The notes beneath the pieces were generated by a model. It made no database searches. It was given only the letters and a program-made list of their open reading frames with translations, and had not been told where the DNA came from. 64,000 nucleotides of DNA from Microlunatus sp. Gsoil 973 (GTDB taxonomy: Bacteria; Actinomycetota; Actinomycetes; Propionibacteriales; Propionibacteriaceae). Location: contig NZ_CP046122.1 of the NCBI RefSeq assembly GCF_009707365.1, positions 3,782,001-3,846,000 of the forward strand. Reading direction: 5' to 3'. A program made the position numbers and the translations under genes. Of the stretch, positions 28,288-36,723 are shown piece after piece. Every line of letters begins with the position of its first letter. The first letter of the stretch is position 1.

Positions 28288-28303
28288 TAGACGGATCCGT
28301 CTA
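28288..28303. promoter_or_regulatory. Perfect 16-bp palindromic operator, probable TetR site
   Basis: TAGACGGATCCGTCTA is a perfect palindrome 18 bases before the TetR start codon and 93 bases before the SDR start. AGACGG...CCGTCT half-sites are frequent among actinobacterial TetR/AcrR operators. Its place in the divergent gap fits repression of both genes. Confidence 0.75.
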
Positions 28304-28320
28304 TCTACAATGGGGGATTA

Positions 28321-28980
28321 TTGTCCAGCGCGACATCACCGGTCAAGAGCCGGAAGGGAGGATCACCCATTTCCTCGGCAGCCCCCGCAGAATCGGGCGC
28401 CGCCCGCCCGTCACCGGCACGCGACCGCATCCTGGGCACCGCCATGCGGCTCTTCACAAGCGTCGGCGTCCGCGCGGTCGGCGTCGACCGGCTTATCGCC
28501 GAATCCCGCGTGGCCAGGATGACGTTCTTCCGCCACTTCCCCAGTAAGAGTGACCTCGTCGTCGCATTCCTGACCGCGCGCGCCCGCGCGGACCGCGAAG
28601 AACTCTCAGAGATCCGCCGCACACACGGACCCCGTGCATTGCTCGCTGCGGTGGAAGCGGGCATCACCTCAGCGACAACCGCCGATGGATTTCGTGGCTG
28701 CGAATTCATCAACACAGCCGCAGAATTCTGCGACCGCGACCACCCGGCCCGCGTCGTCATCCACCAGCACCGGGCATGGATCCGAGACCAGATGAAGGAC
28801 GCCCTTACCGACCTCGGCCATCCGACACCCCTCGCCACCGCCGAGACCCTCCTCATGCTCCGCACCGGTGCGATCGTGGCCGCATCACTCGAAGGCCTCG
28901 ACAACACCGGTGAACTGGAGAAGTGCTGGTGGACCCTCGTCGACAGACCCGGTAGCAGTCGGACCGCCTCGACCAGCTGA
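28321..28980 (+). CDS. TetR-family transcriptional regulator
   Basis: A 219-residue repressor. The N-terminal HTH reads RILGTAMRLFTSVGVRAVGV then RVARMTFFRHFPSKSDLV, with the usual TetR recognition-helix FFRHFPSK. The C-terminal ligand domain has FRGCEFINTAAEF, typical of a TetR subgroup next to SDR or efflux genes. The start is TTG 28321 with GGGGGA 3 bases before it; a short or leaderless transcript is likely, since the operator is so close. It probably represses itself and the SDR/hydrolase pair. Confidence 0.88.
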   Translation: MSSATSPVKSRKGGSPISSAAPAESGAARPSPARDRILGTAMRLFTSVGVRAVGVDRLIAESRVARMTFFRHFPSKSDLVVAFLTARARADREELSEIRRTHGPRALLAAVEAGITSATTADGFRGCEFINTAAEFCDRDHPARVVIHQHRAWIRDQMKDALTDLGHPTPLATAETLLMLRTGAIVAASLEGLDNTGELEKCWWTLVDRPGSSRTASTS

Positions 28981-29104
28981 TGCCCGTGGTGAAGACAGCC
29001 GCGCTACGCTGCCCAACCCGTCACCACAACCCGCCACCACAATTCGTCACGACAGCCCGCCACCACCACCCGCCATCAGAGCCGTCGTCCCCGGCGAACC
29101 CTGG

Positions 29105-29575
29105 TCAGTCGCGCACGGCGACGATCAGTTCGATCTCGACAGGTTGGTTGTCCGGCAGGTTGGAGGTGCCGATCGCACTCCGGGCGTGCCGGCCGCGCTC
29201 GGCGCCGAACACCTCGATCATCAGATCGCTGAAGCCATGCATGACCGCCGGCTGCTCGTGGAAGTCGTCGGCGCTGTTGACGAAGCCGAGTGCCTTGACG
29301 ATGTGATCAACGCGATCCAGGTCGCCGAGATAGTCCCGGATGCTGCGCAGCAGCTGGATGCCAGCTGCCCTGGCCGCCTGATAGGCATCCTCGCTGCTGA
29401 CCTCGGCACCCACCCGGCCGCGGTAGAGCAGCGTTCCGTCGTTGGACGCCGGACCGTGACCGGACACAAACAGCAGGTCCCCGTGTCGCACCACCGGAAC
29501 AAGGCCCTTCCCTGCGGGCACCTTCGTCGGTAGCTCGATGCCGAGTTCGCGCAGCTTCGTCTCAATGGCTCCCAT
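29105..29575 (-). CDS. RidA-family protein
   Basis: About 156 residues with the YjgF/RidA fold: VPVVRHGDLLFVSGHGP, a central helix (AARAAGIQLLRSIRDYLGDL), VNSADDFHEQPAVMHGFSDL and a C-terminal ARSAIGTSNLPDNQPVEIEL strand. The Arg of the RidA deaminase site is present in RHARSAIG. RidA removes reactive enamine/imine intermediates made by PLP enzymes, which fits the PLP enzyme directly upstream; its start codon lies inside that gene (14-base overlap, GGGGAG site). Confidence 0.88.
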   Translation of the reverse strand: MGAIETKLRELGIELPTKVPAGKGLVPVVRHGDLLFVSGHGPASNDGTLLYRGRVGAEVSSEDAYQAARAAGIQLLRSIRDYLGDLDRVDHIVKALGFVNSADDFHEQPAVMHGFSDLMIEVFGAERGRHARSAIGTSNLPDNQPVEIELIVAVRD

Positions 29576-30710
29576 GATCAAGTACTCCCCTGTCGGGCCG
29601 GAGGACATCCAGCACAGCCTGCAACACCAACTCATCCTCCCCGGGCTGGAGTGTCTGCGGATTGAGAGCTATGGCGTCATCGCCTGCGGTGCCGACGGCG
29701 ATACGGGGATCGTGGTCCCACAGCGCCGCCACCAGTTCGTCCCGGCCGAGCTTTGCGCCCGGGCCGAGGTGCACCACAGCTCGGCCGTGCGGCTGACCTG
29801 CTTCGCTGGGAAAGGCCCGCTCGGCGCGAACGCCGGAGATCCCAGCAAGGCCGTCCACCCAGCGGGTGACCGACGCCTCGTAGCCCGCGATGATTCCTGG
29901 TTCGTCCTGGTCCAGCGCCCATTCCACAGCGGCGAGAAGACCCATCAACTCCTCCTTGCCGACCTTCATCGGGCGTCCGATGCCGTGATTGGGGCTGCCG
30001 TTGAACCGGCAGCCCTCGACGAGGTCCCGGCGTCCGAGGATCAGCCCGCTGGCCTGCGGTCCTCGCAGACCCTTGCCGCCGCTGAGGATGACCGCATCCG
30101 CCCCGTACTCCCCGGTGAATCGCCAGAGCGTGGAGATCGGCGGGATCTGCGCGGCCGCGTCCACAATGACCGGAACATCCCGCCGATGCGCCGCCATCAC
30201 CACGGCGTCCAGGCCGAGGGTGCCCGCAGCCAGCACGCCGGCGAAGTGGAGCACCGCTGCCGTCCGTTCGCTGAGTGCGGACTCCAACGCATCGGCGGTC
30301 GGCTCGATCTCCACGACCCGGGCTCCGGTCTGACGAACGGCGAGGTCGTACACATTGCGCTGGCCGCGTTGAATGATCACCTCGTTGCGGGGCAGGGTCG
30401 AGGTGTCCGGCAGCAGGACTCGTCGTTCCGGAACCAGGCCAACGAGGCAGGCGGTGACGGTGAGCACGATGCCTGCCGTCGCTCCACTGGACACGTAGGC
30501 CGCTTCGTTACCGGTGAGGGTCGCGAGCCGCTCGCCGACCTTGCGATGGAGCTCCTCCAGGTCGACGAAGCTACCGGCCGCGTCCGCCATTGCCTGCACC
30601 ACCGGGGCGGGCATCAATGAACCGCCCAGCCTGGTCAGGGTGGCCGAGGCGTTGATCACGCCGCGAACCCCGAGGCTCCGGTAGACCGACCCCAGGTCAA
30701 GGGCGGTCAT
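29562..30710 (-). CDS. SelA-like PLP-dependent enzyme
   Basis: A 382-residue fold-type I PLP enzyme of the SelA/D-glucosaminate-6-phosphate ammonia-lyase group. Signature regions: VINASATLTRLGGSLM, AYVSSGATAGIVLTVTACL, a PLP-holding Asp in PVIVDAAAQIPP, and the Schiff-base Lys in ILSGGKGLRGPQASG. True SelA proteins are longer and accompany SelB/SelC, which are absent, so selenocysteine synthesis is unlikely. Ammonia-lyase or eliminase chemistry on an amino acid or amino sugar is more plausible, and it pairs with RidA. ATGA overlap with the upstream esterase-like gene. Confidence 0.85.
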   Translation of the reverse strand: MTALDLGSVYRSLGVRGVINASATLTRLGGSLMPAPVVQAMADAAGSFVDLEELHRKVGERLATLTGNEAAYVSSGATAGIVLTVTACLVGLVPERRVLLPDTSTLPRNEVIIQRGQRNVYDLAVRQTGARVVEIEPTADALESALSERTAAVLHFAGVLAAGTLGLDAVVMAAHRRDVPVIVDAAAQIPPISTLWRFTGEYGADAVILSGGKGLRGPQASGLILGRRDLVEGCRFNGSPNHGIGRPMKVGKEELMGLLAAVEWALDQDEPGIIAGYEASVTRWVDGLAGISGVRAERAFPSEAGQPHGRAVVHLGPGAKLGRDELVAALWDHDPRIAVGTAGDDAIALNPQTLQPGEDELVLQAVLDVLRPDRGVLDHGSH

Positions 30711-31609
30711 CCGATCGTCCGCGCAAACCGGCTCATCGCCTGGACGCCGAGTTGTTCGGCGACCATGGCGTCCAGACGATCATGGTCGGTGCCGCCGGCG
30801 AAACTCAGATCGTAAGTGCTGACCGGTCCCCCGAGCGCTTCAAGCAACGGCGCCAGGAAATCGGCGCCGCTGCTGGTGCCCGGTGCGCCGACACTGATGA
30901 TCGTCCTGGCCGTGATCCTCGACGCATGAACGAGCGGATCGACCAGCGCCAGTGTTCGTCCGATCTGTGGCTCCAGCTCCGGATGCAGACGCAGCAGATC
31001 GTTCAGTTCCTCGATGGGATAGTCGCTGGAGAGCTGCCGCGCCTCGAGCGCCCGGTAGAGCATCGGCGTCGCATAGCGGATCAGGGAGAACCCGGGTCGC
31101 CGCGCCGCAGTGATCAGCGCCAGGTCGTCTCCGGCCACCGACACCCTGTGCGGATCCACCTCGGGACGGCCGAACAGGAACTCCGCGCCACGGAGGCAGT
31201 CAGCGGCGATCGCCCGGTAGATGTAGGTGGCCGGATCCTCGATGCCCAGCGTGAGCAGGCCGGGATAGGGGGCGACGAAGGGCGAGTCGGCCAGCCGTTG
31301 GCCGCGGTGCATCACCACAAGGACCGCGTAGCGCAGCCGGTCCAGATGATCGGGGACGTGGTTGACGCTGCCGTAGCGCGGCACTTCGTACACGGCCGGG
31401 AACGGGCCGTCACCGGTCGGCACGCTGTAGTAGGCGAAGAGCCGATAGGGACCGATGCCGGTCAGCCGCACCCGATAGACGGTGTACGCCGCACAGGACC
31501 GTTCATGATCGACTTCGAGCGACGGCCGGGCCGGCATCGTCGCCAACTCGTCGTCGACGGCCTGCCAGTATGGGTTGAACTCCTGCGGCTGCATGGGTGC
31601 GTCGGTCAT
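30707..31609 (-). CDS. Acetyl-xylan-esterase-like protein lacking the catalytic serine
   Basis: A 300-residue alpha/beta-hydrolase homologous in layout to the next gene upstream (31606-32571): PAVYEVPRYG, YAVLVVMHRGQRL, YRAIAADCLRGAEFLFGRPEVDPHRVSV. Where its paralogue has GSSQGG, this protein reads AGDDLA, so the nucleophile is missing. The acid-loop region (SVGAPGTSSGAD) also lacks the usual Asp. It is therefore probably a non-catalytic paralogue or a binding or structural partner. It overlaps both neighbours by 4 bases, so it is made in step with them. Confidence 0.8.
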   Translation of the reverse strand: MTDAPMQPQEFNPYWQAVDDELATMPARPSLEVDHERSCAAYTVYRVRLTGIGPYRLFAYYSVPTGDGPFPAVYEVPRYGSVNHVPDHLDRLRYAVLVVMHRGQRLADSPFVAPYPGLLTLGIEDPATYIYRAIAADCLRGAEFLFGRPEVDPHRVSVAGDDLALITAARRPGFSLIRYATPMLYRALEARQLSSDYPIEELNDLLRLHPELEPQIGRTLALVDPLVHASRITARTIISVGAPGTSSGADFLAPLLEALGGPVSTYDLSFAGGTDHDRLDAMVAEQLGVQAMSRFARTIG

Positions 31610-32571
31610 GCGACCGGCTCCATGGCGACCACCGGAACAGGCCGCAGCTGCTCGGCCAGGAACGCCTGCACCTTTGCGTTGACCCAGTGTGCACCGGCGT
31701 CATGAGCGCAGCGTGGGGTGGCGATCAGCTGCTTGGAACACTGCAGCGCGGAGTAGACCGCAAAGCCGGTCTCCGGCGGACACACGTCGTCCTCCAGTCC
31801 GATGTAGACCAGCATCGGCGCAGTGATCGCCGGAGCGAAGTTCAGACCATCGAAGTACGGCAGTGTCTCCTCGATCGCTTCGCGTTCCTCGGGGTGGGCA
31901 CGCAACCGCTCGGTGATCTCGTGGTACGGGTAGGAGGTGGTCAGCCGGGCAGCATCAACGAAACCGCACAGGTACGGCGCTCCCGCCGCGCCGCAGGCGA
32001 CCAGATCCTTCCGCAGGGCAGCCATCACGATCGTCAGCGCCCCACCCTGGCTCGATCCGTGTACGCCGATCCGGTTCGCGTCCACCTCCGGTCGTTGGGC
32101 GACGACATCGACCGCCCGGCAGGCGTCGGCATAGAAGGCGCGGTAGCCGTAGGTGAACCGGTCGACGCTGTTCTCCACCAACAGCCCCGGATAGTTGGCA
32201 TCGGCCGCAGAGCGGGAGCGGACCTTGCCCCGGGGTGCGACCGCGAGCGCGGCATATCCCAGTTCCGCCCAGCTCTTGGGTATCACCGGGTCGGAGATGT
32301 AGCCGGGGACGATCAGCAGGCCCGGGTACGGCGGTGTCACCAGCTCCTGGCGGGGGCGCGCGTACCAGGCTGAGATCCGGACACCGTCCAGGCTGGTGTA
32401 GCGGACGTCGTAGACCTCGACCCGATCGGTGCTGCGCAGGTCGTCCCGGACGAACTCGGCGTCGATCGGAGAACAACCGAGTTGGTCGGAGACTTCGGCC
32501 CAGAAGTCATCGAAGTCATCGGGGCGAGGTACCTCGATCTGATAGTTCTCCGGGTCCCTGGTTCGTGTCAT
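31606..32571 (-). CDS. Acetyl-xylan-esterase (AXE1)-type hydrolase
   Basis: A 321-residue carbohydrate-esterase-7-like enzyme, expected to remove acetyl or other acyl groups from sugars. The N-terminal part PDDFDDFWAEVSDQL and VYDVRYTSLDGVRISAWYARP are typical; LLIVPGY, APRGKVRS, Ser in GVHGSSQGGALTI, Asp in IGLEDDVCPP and His in APRCAH/DAGAH complete the triad region. AAGGAGG lies 12 bases before the ATG. It is followed by the serine-less paralogue in an ATGA overlap. Confidence 0.9.
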   Translation of the reverse strand: MTRTRDPENYQIEVPRPDDFDDFWAEVSDQLGCSPIDAEFVRDDLRSTDRVEVYDVRYTSLDGVRISAWYARPRQELVTPPYPGLLIVPGYISDPVIPKSWAELGYAALAVAPRGKVRSRSAADANYPGLLVENSVDRFTYGYRAFYADACRAVDVVAQRPEVDANRIGVHGSSQGGALTIVMAALRKDLVACGAAGAPYLCGFVDAARLTTSYPYHEITERLRAHPEEREAIEETLPYFDGLNFAPAITAPMLVYIGLEDDVCPPETGFAVYSALQCSKQLIATPRCAHDAGAHWVNAKVQAFLAEQLRPVPVVAMEPVA

Positions 32572-32592
32572 CGACTGCTGCTTCCTCCTTGA

Positions 32593-32961
32593 TCAACACC
32601 GAGCCGGCGGCTGAGCGCACAGGTAGCGGTGGAGTGCCTCATCGATCAACTCCGCGTAGCGAACCGGTCCATAGATCTGGCTACCGTGATCGCACAAGCG
32701 GCGCGCGCTGCCCTGGTTGGCGCAGAGATGGATCGGGTGATATCGGCCATTGCTGGTCCTCGATGCAATGACCCATACCTCATCGGAACTCGATTCGCAG
32801 CTACCAGCGCTCTTGTCGAAGTCAAGCACCTGCTGGGCAACTCGCTCCGGCTGTCCACCGGCTGCGTCCAATGCTTCTCGCTCGGTCCGAAACACAGCCT
32901 GCATCTCAAACGACGCCGCGTCCTGAAAGAGAACCCACACGCGACGGCTCACCCTACTCAA
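32593..32961 (-). CDS. Small uncharacterised protein between transporter and esterase genes
   Basis: About 122 residues in the same direction as both neighbours, 23 bases from the solute-binding protein and 21 bases from the esterase. TTG 32961 has GGAAAGGA about 6 bases upstream; TTG 32967 is too close to that site. The N-terminal half (RRVWVLFQDAASFEMQAVFR then TEREALDA) looks like a small beta-alpha domain seen in stand-alone proteins of unknown function; the second half has several Cys/His. I do not recognise a family. Confidence 0.5.
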   Translation of the reverse strand: MSRVSRRVWVLFQDAASFEMQAVFRTEREALDAAGGQPERVAQQVLDFDKSAGSCESSSDEVWVIASRTSNGRYHPIHLCANQGSARRLCDHGSQIYGPVRYAELIDEALHRYLCAQPPARC

Positions 32962-32984
32962 CGGCAATCCTTTCCGAACAGGTG

Positions 32985-34682
32985 CTACTTACATCCCTGC
33001 AGAGCTTCCTGGAACTCCTTGCGTGCCGTGTCTCCACCCTGGCTCTTCCACTTCTTGATCGCGTCGTCGAGGTAGGACATCGGCTGACGTCCGACGGCGA
33101 TGCTGTTGAATGCGTCGGTCTGGATCTGCGTCAGGGTTCCCGACTTCTGTGCCCAGGTGGGCGAGTACAGCCCCATGGTCGGATCCTTGATCGCATTTGA
33201 GATGAGCTCATCCTGGAAGCCTTGGATGCGTTCCACTTGGCCCGGCTGGCCGGGGTAGAAGTAGTTGATCTCGGTTTGGCCACACAGATAGTTGATCCCG
33301 TCGGTCCACGTGCTCGGGGCGCCGGTGACGGACTTCGGCGCGCCATTGTCGTCGTAGTGGAACATGGTGCCTTCGATGCCGTAATAGACGTAGGTGTACT
33401 CCACGCTGCCGTACGGTGCGGCCCAGTACTCCATCAGATGCAGCAGTTCCAGGATCCGCTTCTCGTCCTTGATCGAACTGGGGATCGCTCCGAATCCGTA
33501 CGACGCGGAGCCGAGAGCCATCCTCGGGCTGCCACCGTCATAACCGGGCGGCAGCCAGGGCTGGGAGTCGGCCTTCGGATCATGCTGCGTCGTGAGAGCC
33601 ATCACCGAGTTCGGCGCCGATGAGAAGTAGCCGGGGCCTCCGCCCAGGACGAGACCGGTCCTGCCCGACTCGTACTGCTCCAGCCATTGGGTTGACGACA
33701 TCGTCAGGGTGTCCGGGTGGATCGTCCCGCTCTTCCACAGCTTCTGAGTGAACTGCAGCACGTCGCGGTATTCGTCGGACTCCCAGTCCTTGGACAACGT
33801 GCCGTCCTTGTTCAGGCGCCAGTTGTTCGGACAGTGATACATGCCGTTCCACAGCCCCGTGACCATCTCGGCCATCCCGTAGGTAGGCTTGCCGTCGCCG
33901 TTGGGGTTCCCTGTGTGGAAGGCGGTGAACATCTCGAGGACGTCATCCGGCGACTTCGGGTCGTCGACGCCGAGCTTCTTGGCCCAATCCTTGCGGTACA
34001 GGGCCAGCAGACCGTTGACCGGTTGGATGGGATAGGGCACCCCGAAGAGCTTCCCCTGGAAGGAGCTTCCGACCCAGGTCAGCTTCGGGATGCGTTGGAG
34101 GTTGGGGAAATCCTTCAGGCCGTCGCCGCTCAGATACTGCGTCAGGTCGTGGAATGCGCCCTCGGACACAGTTCGCTGGAAGCCGGCCGCACCGGACACG
34201 GTGAAGTTGACATAGGTGATGTCCGGGAACGACCCGCTGGCCGCCAGGGTGAGGAGCTTCGCGCCGTAGTCCTGGGCTGCGGCCAGCGTCGGTTGGACGG
34301 TTACCCCGAGTCGCTTGTTCAGTCCTTGCCACCATGGATTCTTGCCCACGCCCGGCGGTGGCGCACCCCACAGGATCTGGTAGGTCGACACGTTTCCGCC
34401 CTTGCCCGGAGGCTCGGGGACTGTGACGTACGGCTTCGGGTAGTCGTGCCAGCCGATCGGGGTGCCGGCAACCTTCGGGATGATCGCCGTCGAAGCCGGT
34501 GGTTTGGGATTGGGAAATTTGAGGGCCGAGGTGCAGGCAGCGGTCGTACTGGTCTTGCCGGTGCTGCTGCACCCGGCTGCGGCCGCCAGGGCGGCGCCGG
34601 CGAGACCGGATAGGAGCAGTCGCCGACCGACCACCGGTCGGGCGGGGTTCTGGGGAATCTGCAGCGGGTGTTCGGCAGTCAT
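32985..34682 (-). CDS. Extracellular solute-binding lipoprotein, CUT1 sugar ABC transporter (LplA-like)
   Basis: A 565-residue lipoprotein. The N-terminal region (RRLLLSGLAGAALAAAAGCS) has twin arginine-like basic residues, a hydrophobic stretch and a lipobox ending at Cys. The mature part has the family-1 binding-protein pattern: TYVNFTVSGAAGFQ, DLTQYLSGDGLKDFPNLQ, VPYPIQPVNGLLALYRKDWA and PDDVLEMFTAFHTGNPNGDG. The length fits LplA-type binding proteins for oligosaccharides, longer than maltose-type ones. ATG 34682 is in a good position before the signal; the open frame upstream is not protein-like. Confidence 0.93.
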   Translation of the reverse strand: MTAEHPLQIPQNPARPVVGRRLLLSGLAGAALAAAAGCSSTGKTSTTAACTSALKFPNPKPPASTAIIPKVAGTPIGWHDYPKPYVTVPEPPGKGGNVSTYQILWGAPPPGVGKNPWWQGLNKRLGVTVQPTLAAAQDYGAKLLTLAASGSFPDITYVNFTVSGAAGFQRTVSEGAFHDLTQYLSGDGLKDFPNLQRIPKLTWVGSSFQGKLFGVPYPIQPVNGLLALYRKDWAKKLGVDDPKSPDDVLEMFTAFHTGNPNGDGKPTYGMAEMVTGLWNGMYHCPNNWRLNKDGTLSKDWESDEYRDVLQFTQKLWKSGTIHPDTLTMSSTQWLEQYESGRTGLVLGGGPGYFSSAPNSVMALTTQHDPKADSQPWLPPGYDGGSPRMALGSASYGFGAIPSSIKDEKRILELLHLMEYWAAPYGSVEYTYVYYGIEGTMFHYDDNGAPKSVTGAPSTWTDGINYLCGQTEINYFYPGQPGQVERIQGFQDELISNAIKDPTMGLYSPTWAQKSGTLTQIQTDAFNSIAVGRQPMSYLDDAIKKWKSQGGDTARKEFQEALQGCK

Positions 34683-34720
34683 GGCCAGTCCTTGGATCGC
34701 GTGATGGTTTGGGGGATGGT

Positions 34721-35629
34721 TCAGCCCTTGATCGCTCCCGAGAGGACGCCCTGGGTGAAGTACTTCTGCAGGAAGGGATAGACGATGATGATCGGAAGGG
34801 TGGCGATGATCACCACCGCCATCTGAACCGTTTGCGGAGGTGGCAGTGGTTGGCCCGACTGCTGGGTCGGGTCGGCGGAGCCAAGGCTTTGGCCCTGGAG
34901 CACGAACAGCCGCAGCACAAGTTGAACCGGCCACTTACCGGGGTCGTTCAGATACAGCAGGGCGTTGAAGAAGTCCGACCACAGTCCGACGCCGTAGAAG
35001 AGCGCGATGACGGCGAGCACCGCCTTGGACAGGGGCAGAACCATGTACCAGAAGATCCGCACTGTGCCAGCGCCGTCGACTCGCGCGGAGTCCAACATCT
35101 CTTCGGGGATGTTCATGAAGAACTGTCGGACGACAACCAGGTTGAACGCGCTGATCATGCCTGGGACGATCAGTGACGCATAACTGTTCAAGAGCCCGAG
35201 GTATCGCACCAGCAGGTAGTTGGGAATGATCCCGGCACTGAACAGCAGCGTGCCCAGGGCCAGGAGCAGGACGAGCCTGCTGCCTGGCACATCACGGGTG
35301 CGGGTCAGGCCGTAGGCCAATGTCGTTGTCATGATCATGCTGAAGAGGGTCCCGACAACGGTGATGCCGATACTGACCTCTATGGAGCGGATCACGGCTC
35401 CGTTGCGGAGGATCTGACGGTAGGCCTCGAGCGTGGGGTGCTTGGGGATGAGCGACACGGTCGAGCCGTTGAGGTCACCTTGGGACGACACGCTGACAGC
35501 CAGCACGTAAAGGAAGGGGAAGAGCATCACGGCTGCGACCACGAACAGGGTGATGGCCTTGGTGACGGTGACGGGAATCTTCGGCCGCTCCATCCAGAGC
35601 GGACGTGAGGCGATTGACCGGGTCGGCAT
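34721..35629 (-). CDS. CUT1 ABC transporter permease (LplC/MalG-like)
   Basis: A 302-residue inner-membrane permease with six helices. The EAA-type cytoplasmic loop reads DSARVDGAGTVRIFWYMVLPL, the contact for an ATPase. The N-terminal PHPT-like region (SLIPKHPTLEAYRQILRNG) and PGKWPVQLVLRLFVLQ resemble LplC. Its start overlaps the stop of the partner permease. No ATP-binding subunit is encoded nearby, as usual for CUT1 systems sharing an MsiK-like ATPase. Confidence 0.95.
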   Translation of the reverse strand: MPTRSIASRPLWMERPKIPVTVTKAITLFVVAAVMLFPFLYVLAVSVSSQGDLNGSTVSLIPKHPTLEAYRQILRNGAVIRSIEVSIGITVVGTLFSMIMTTTLAYGLTRTRDVPGSRLVLLLALGTLLFSAGIIPNYLLVRYLGLLNSYASLIVPGMISAFNLVVVRQFFMNIPEEMLDSARVDGAGTVRIFWYMVLPLSKAVLAVIALFYGVGLWSDFFNALLYLNDPGKWPVQLVLRLFVLQGQSLGSADPTQQSGQPLPPPQTVQMAVVIIATLPIIIVYPFLQKYFTQGVLSGAIKG

Positions 35630-36615
35630 CAGAACACACCTGCCTCACCCATCATGTGGGCGATCTTGTTCGCACTGATGACGAGGATCGAACCCACCAC
35701 CCCCTTCACGAGTCCGACCGCGGCGGCGAGCCCCCACTGTCCGCCGACGATCCCTTCGAAGTAGACGAAAGTGTCGAGCACCTGTCCGGCATCGGCGCCG
35801 ACAGCAGGTTCCTGCAGCAGGATCTGCTCGAACCCGGTGGTGAGGATGTTGCCCAGGTTGAGGATCAGAAGCAGGATGGTGATGCCGCGGATCCCCGGCA
35901 ACGTGATATGCCACATGCGCCGCAACGAGCCGGCGCCGTCCATGGCGGCAGACTCGTACAGCGCGGGGTCGACTTTGGAGATTGCGGCCAAGAAGATGAT
36001 CGTGCCCCACCCGACGTACTTCCAGATGTACTGCAGGACCATCATCGGCTTGAACAGATCGGGGTTGCTCATCAGGTTGATGGGACCCATGCCGTGGCTC
36101 GTCAGGGTCTGATTCAACAGACCGTCGCCACCCAGCACCGATTGCCACACGCTGACGAGTACGACCCAGCCGATGAAGTACGGAAGGTAGACGACCGTCT
36201 GGATGACCCGTTTGACCGTTTGACTCAGGATGCTGTTGAGGAGCAGTGCCAGAGCAATCGGTGCGGGGAAGAAGAAGATGATCTGGAGCCCGTTGATGAT
36301 CAGAGTGTTCTCGATAGCTGTGACGACATCGGGGTTCGTCACCAGGTTGACGAAGTTCTGCAGTCCGATCCACTGACTGTGCAGTACACCGAGAAACGGC
36401 GAGTAGTCCTGGAATGCAACGACATTCCCCAGGAGCGGGATGTATCGGAAGACGACGAAGAACAGAAAGCCCGGGATGATGAACAAGTACATGCCCCGCT
36501 CGTACCAGACCCGAGACCAGAGCGATTTTCGTCGTGGCCGCGGGAGTTCCGCAGACGTCGCAGTGGGCGATTCCGGGCCGAGTGGCGTTGATTCGGAGCG
36601 TACGACACTGGTCAT
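35629..36615 (-). CDS. CUT1 ABC transporter permease (LplB/MalF-like)
   Basis: A 328-residue permease. After a variable cytoplasmic N-terminus, YLFIIPGFLFFVVFRYIPLL starts the first helix; the EAA loop is ESAAMDGAGSLRRMWHITLP. GNVVAFQDYSPFLGVLHSQW is typical of the LplB subgroup. ATG 36615 follows GGGAGG by 9 bases. It forms a heterodimer with the downstream permease. The gap to the dioxygenase gene upstream is 108 bases. Confidence 0.95.
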   Translation of the reverse strand: MTSVVRSESTPLGPESPTATSAELPRPRRKSLWSRVWYERGMYLFIIPGFLFFVVFRYIPLLGNVVAFQDYSPFLGVLHSQWIGLQNFVNLVTNPDVVTAIENTLIINGLQIIFFFPAPIALALLLNSILSQTVKRVIQTVVYLPYFIGWVVLVSVWQSVLGGDGLLNQTLTSHGMGPINLMSNPDLFKPMMVLQYIWKYVGWGTIIFLAAISKVDPALYESAAMDGAGSLRRMWHITLPGIRGITILLLILNLGNILTTGFEQILLQEPAVGADAGQVLDTFVYFEGIVGGQWGLAAAVGLVKGVVGSILVISANKIAHMMGEAGVF

Positions 36616-36723
36616 GCGAGGGATCCTCCCTTCGCTAGATCTGCAGAAGGTTCGAGCCACCCGGTGAGTTTGACGTCCGTGGCGCTCCGGGCAGGTCGGA
36701 GTTCACCGCCGTCGCCGACGGGC

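Noticed and set aside
29562-30710. The SelA-like gene as a selenocysteine synthase
   Set aside because: No selB, selC-like tRNA or SECIS context is present; the protein is shorter than SelA and sits with RidA and sugar-uptake genes.
29538-31705. Plus-strand frames of 360 and 317 residues opposite the SelA-like and esterase genes
   Set aside because: They are antisense to recognisable enzymes and have no domain or ribosome site.
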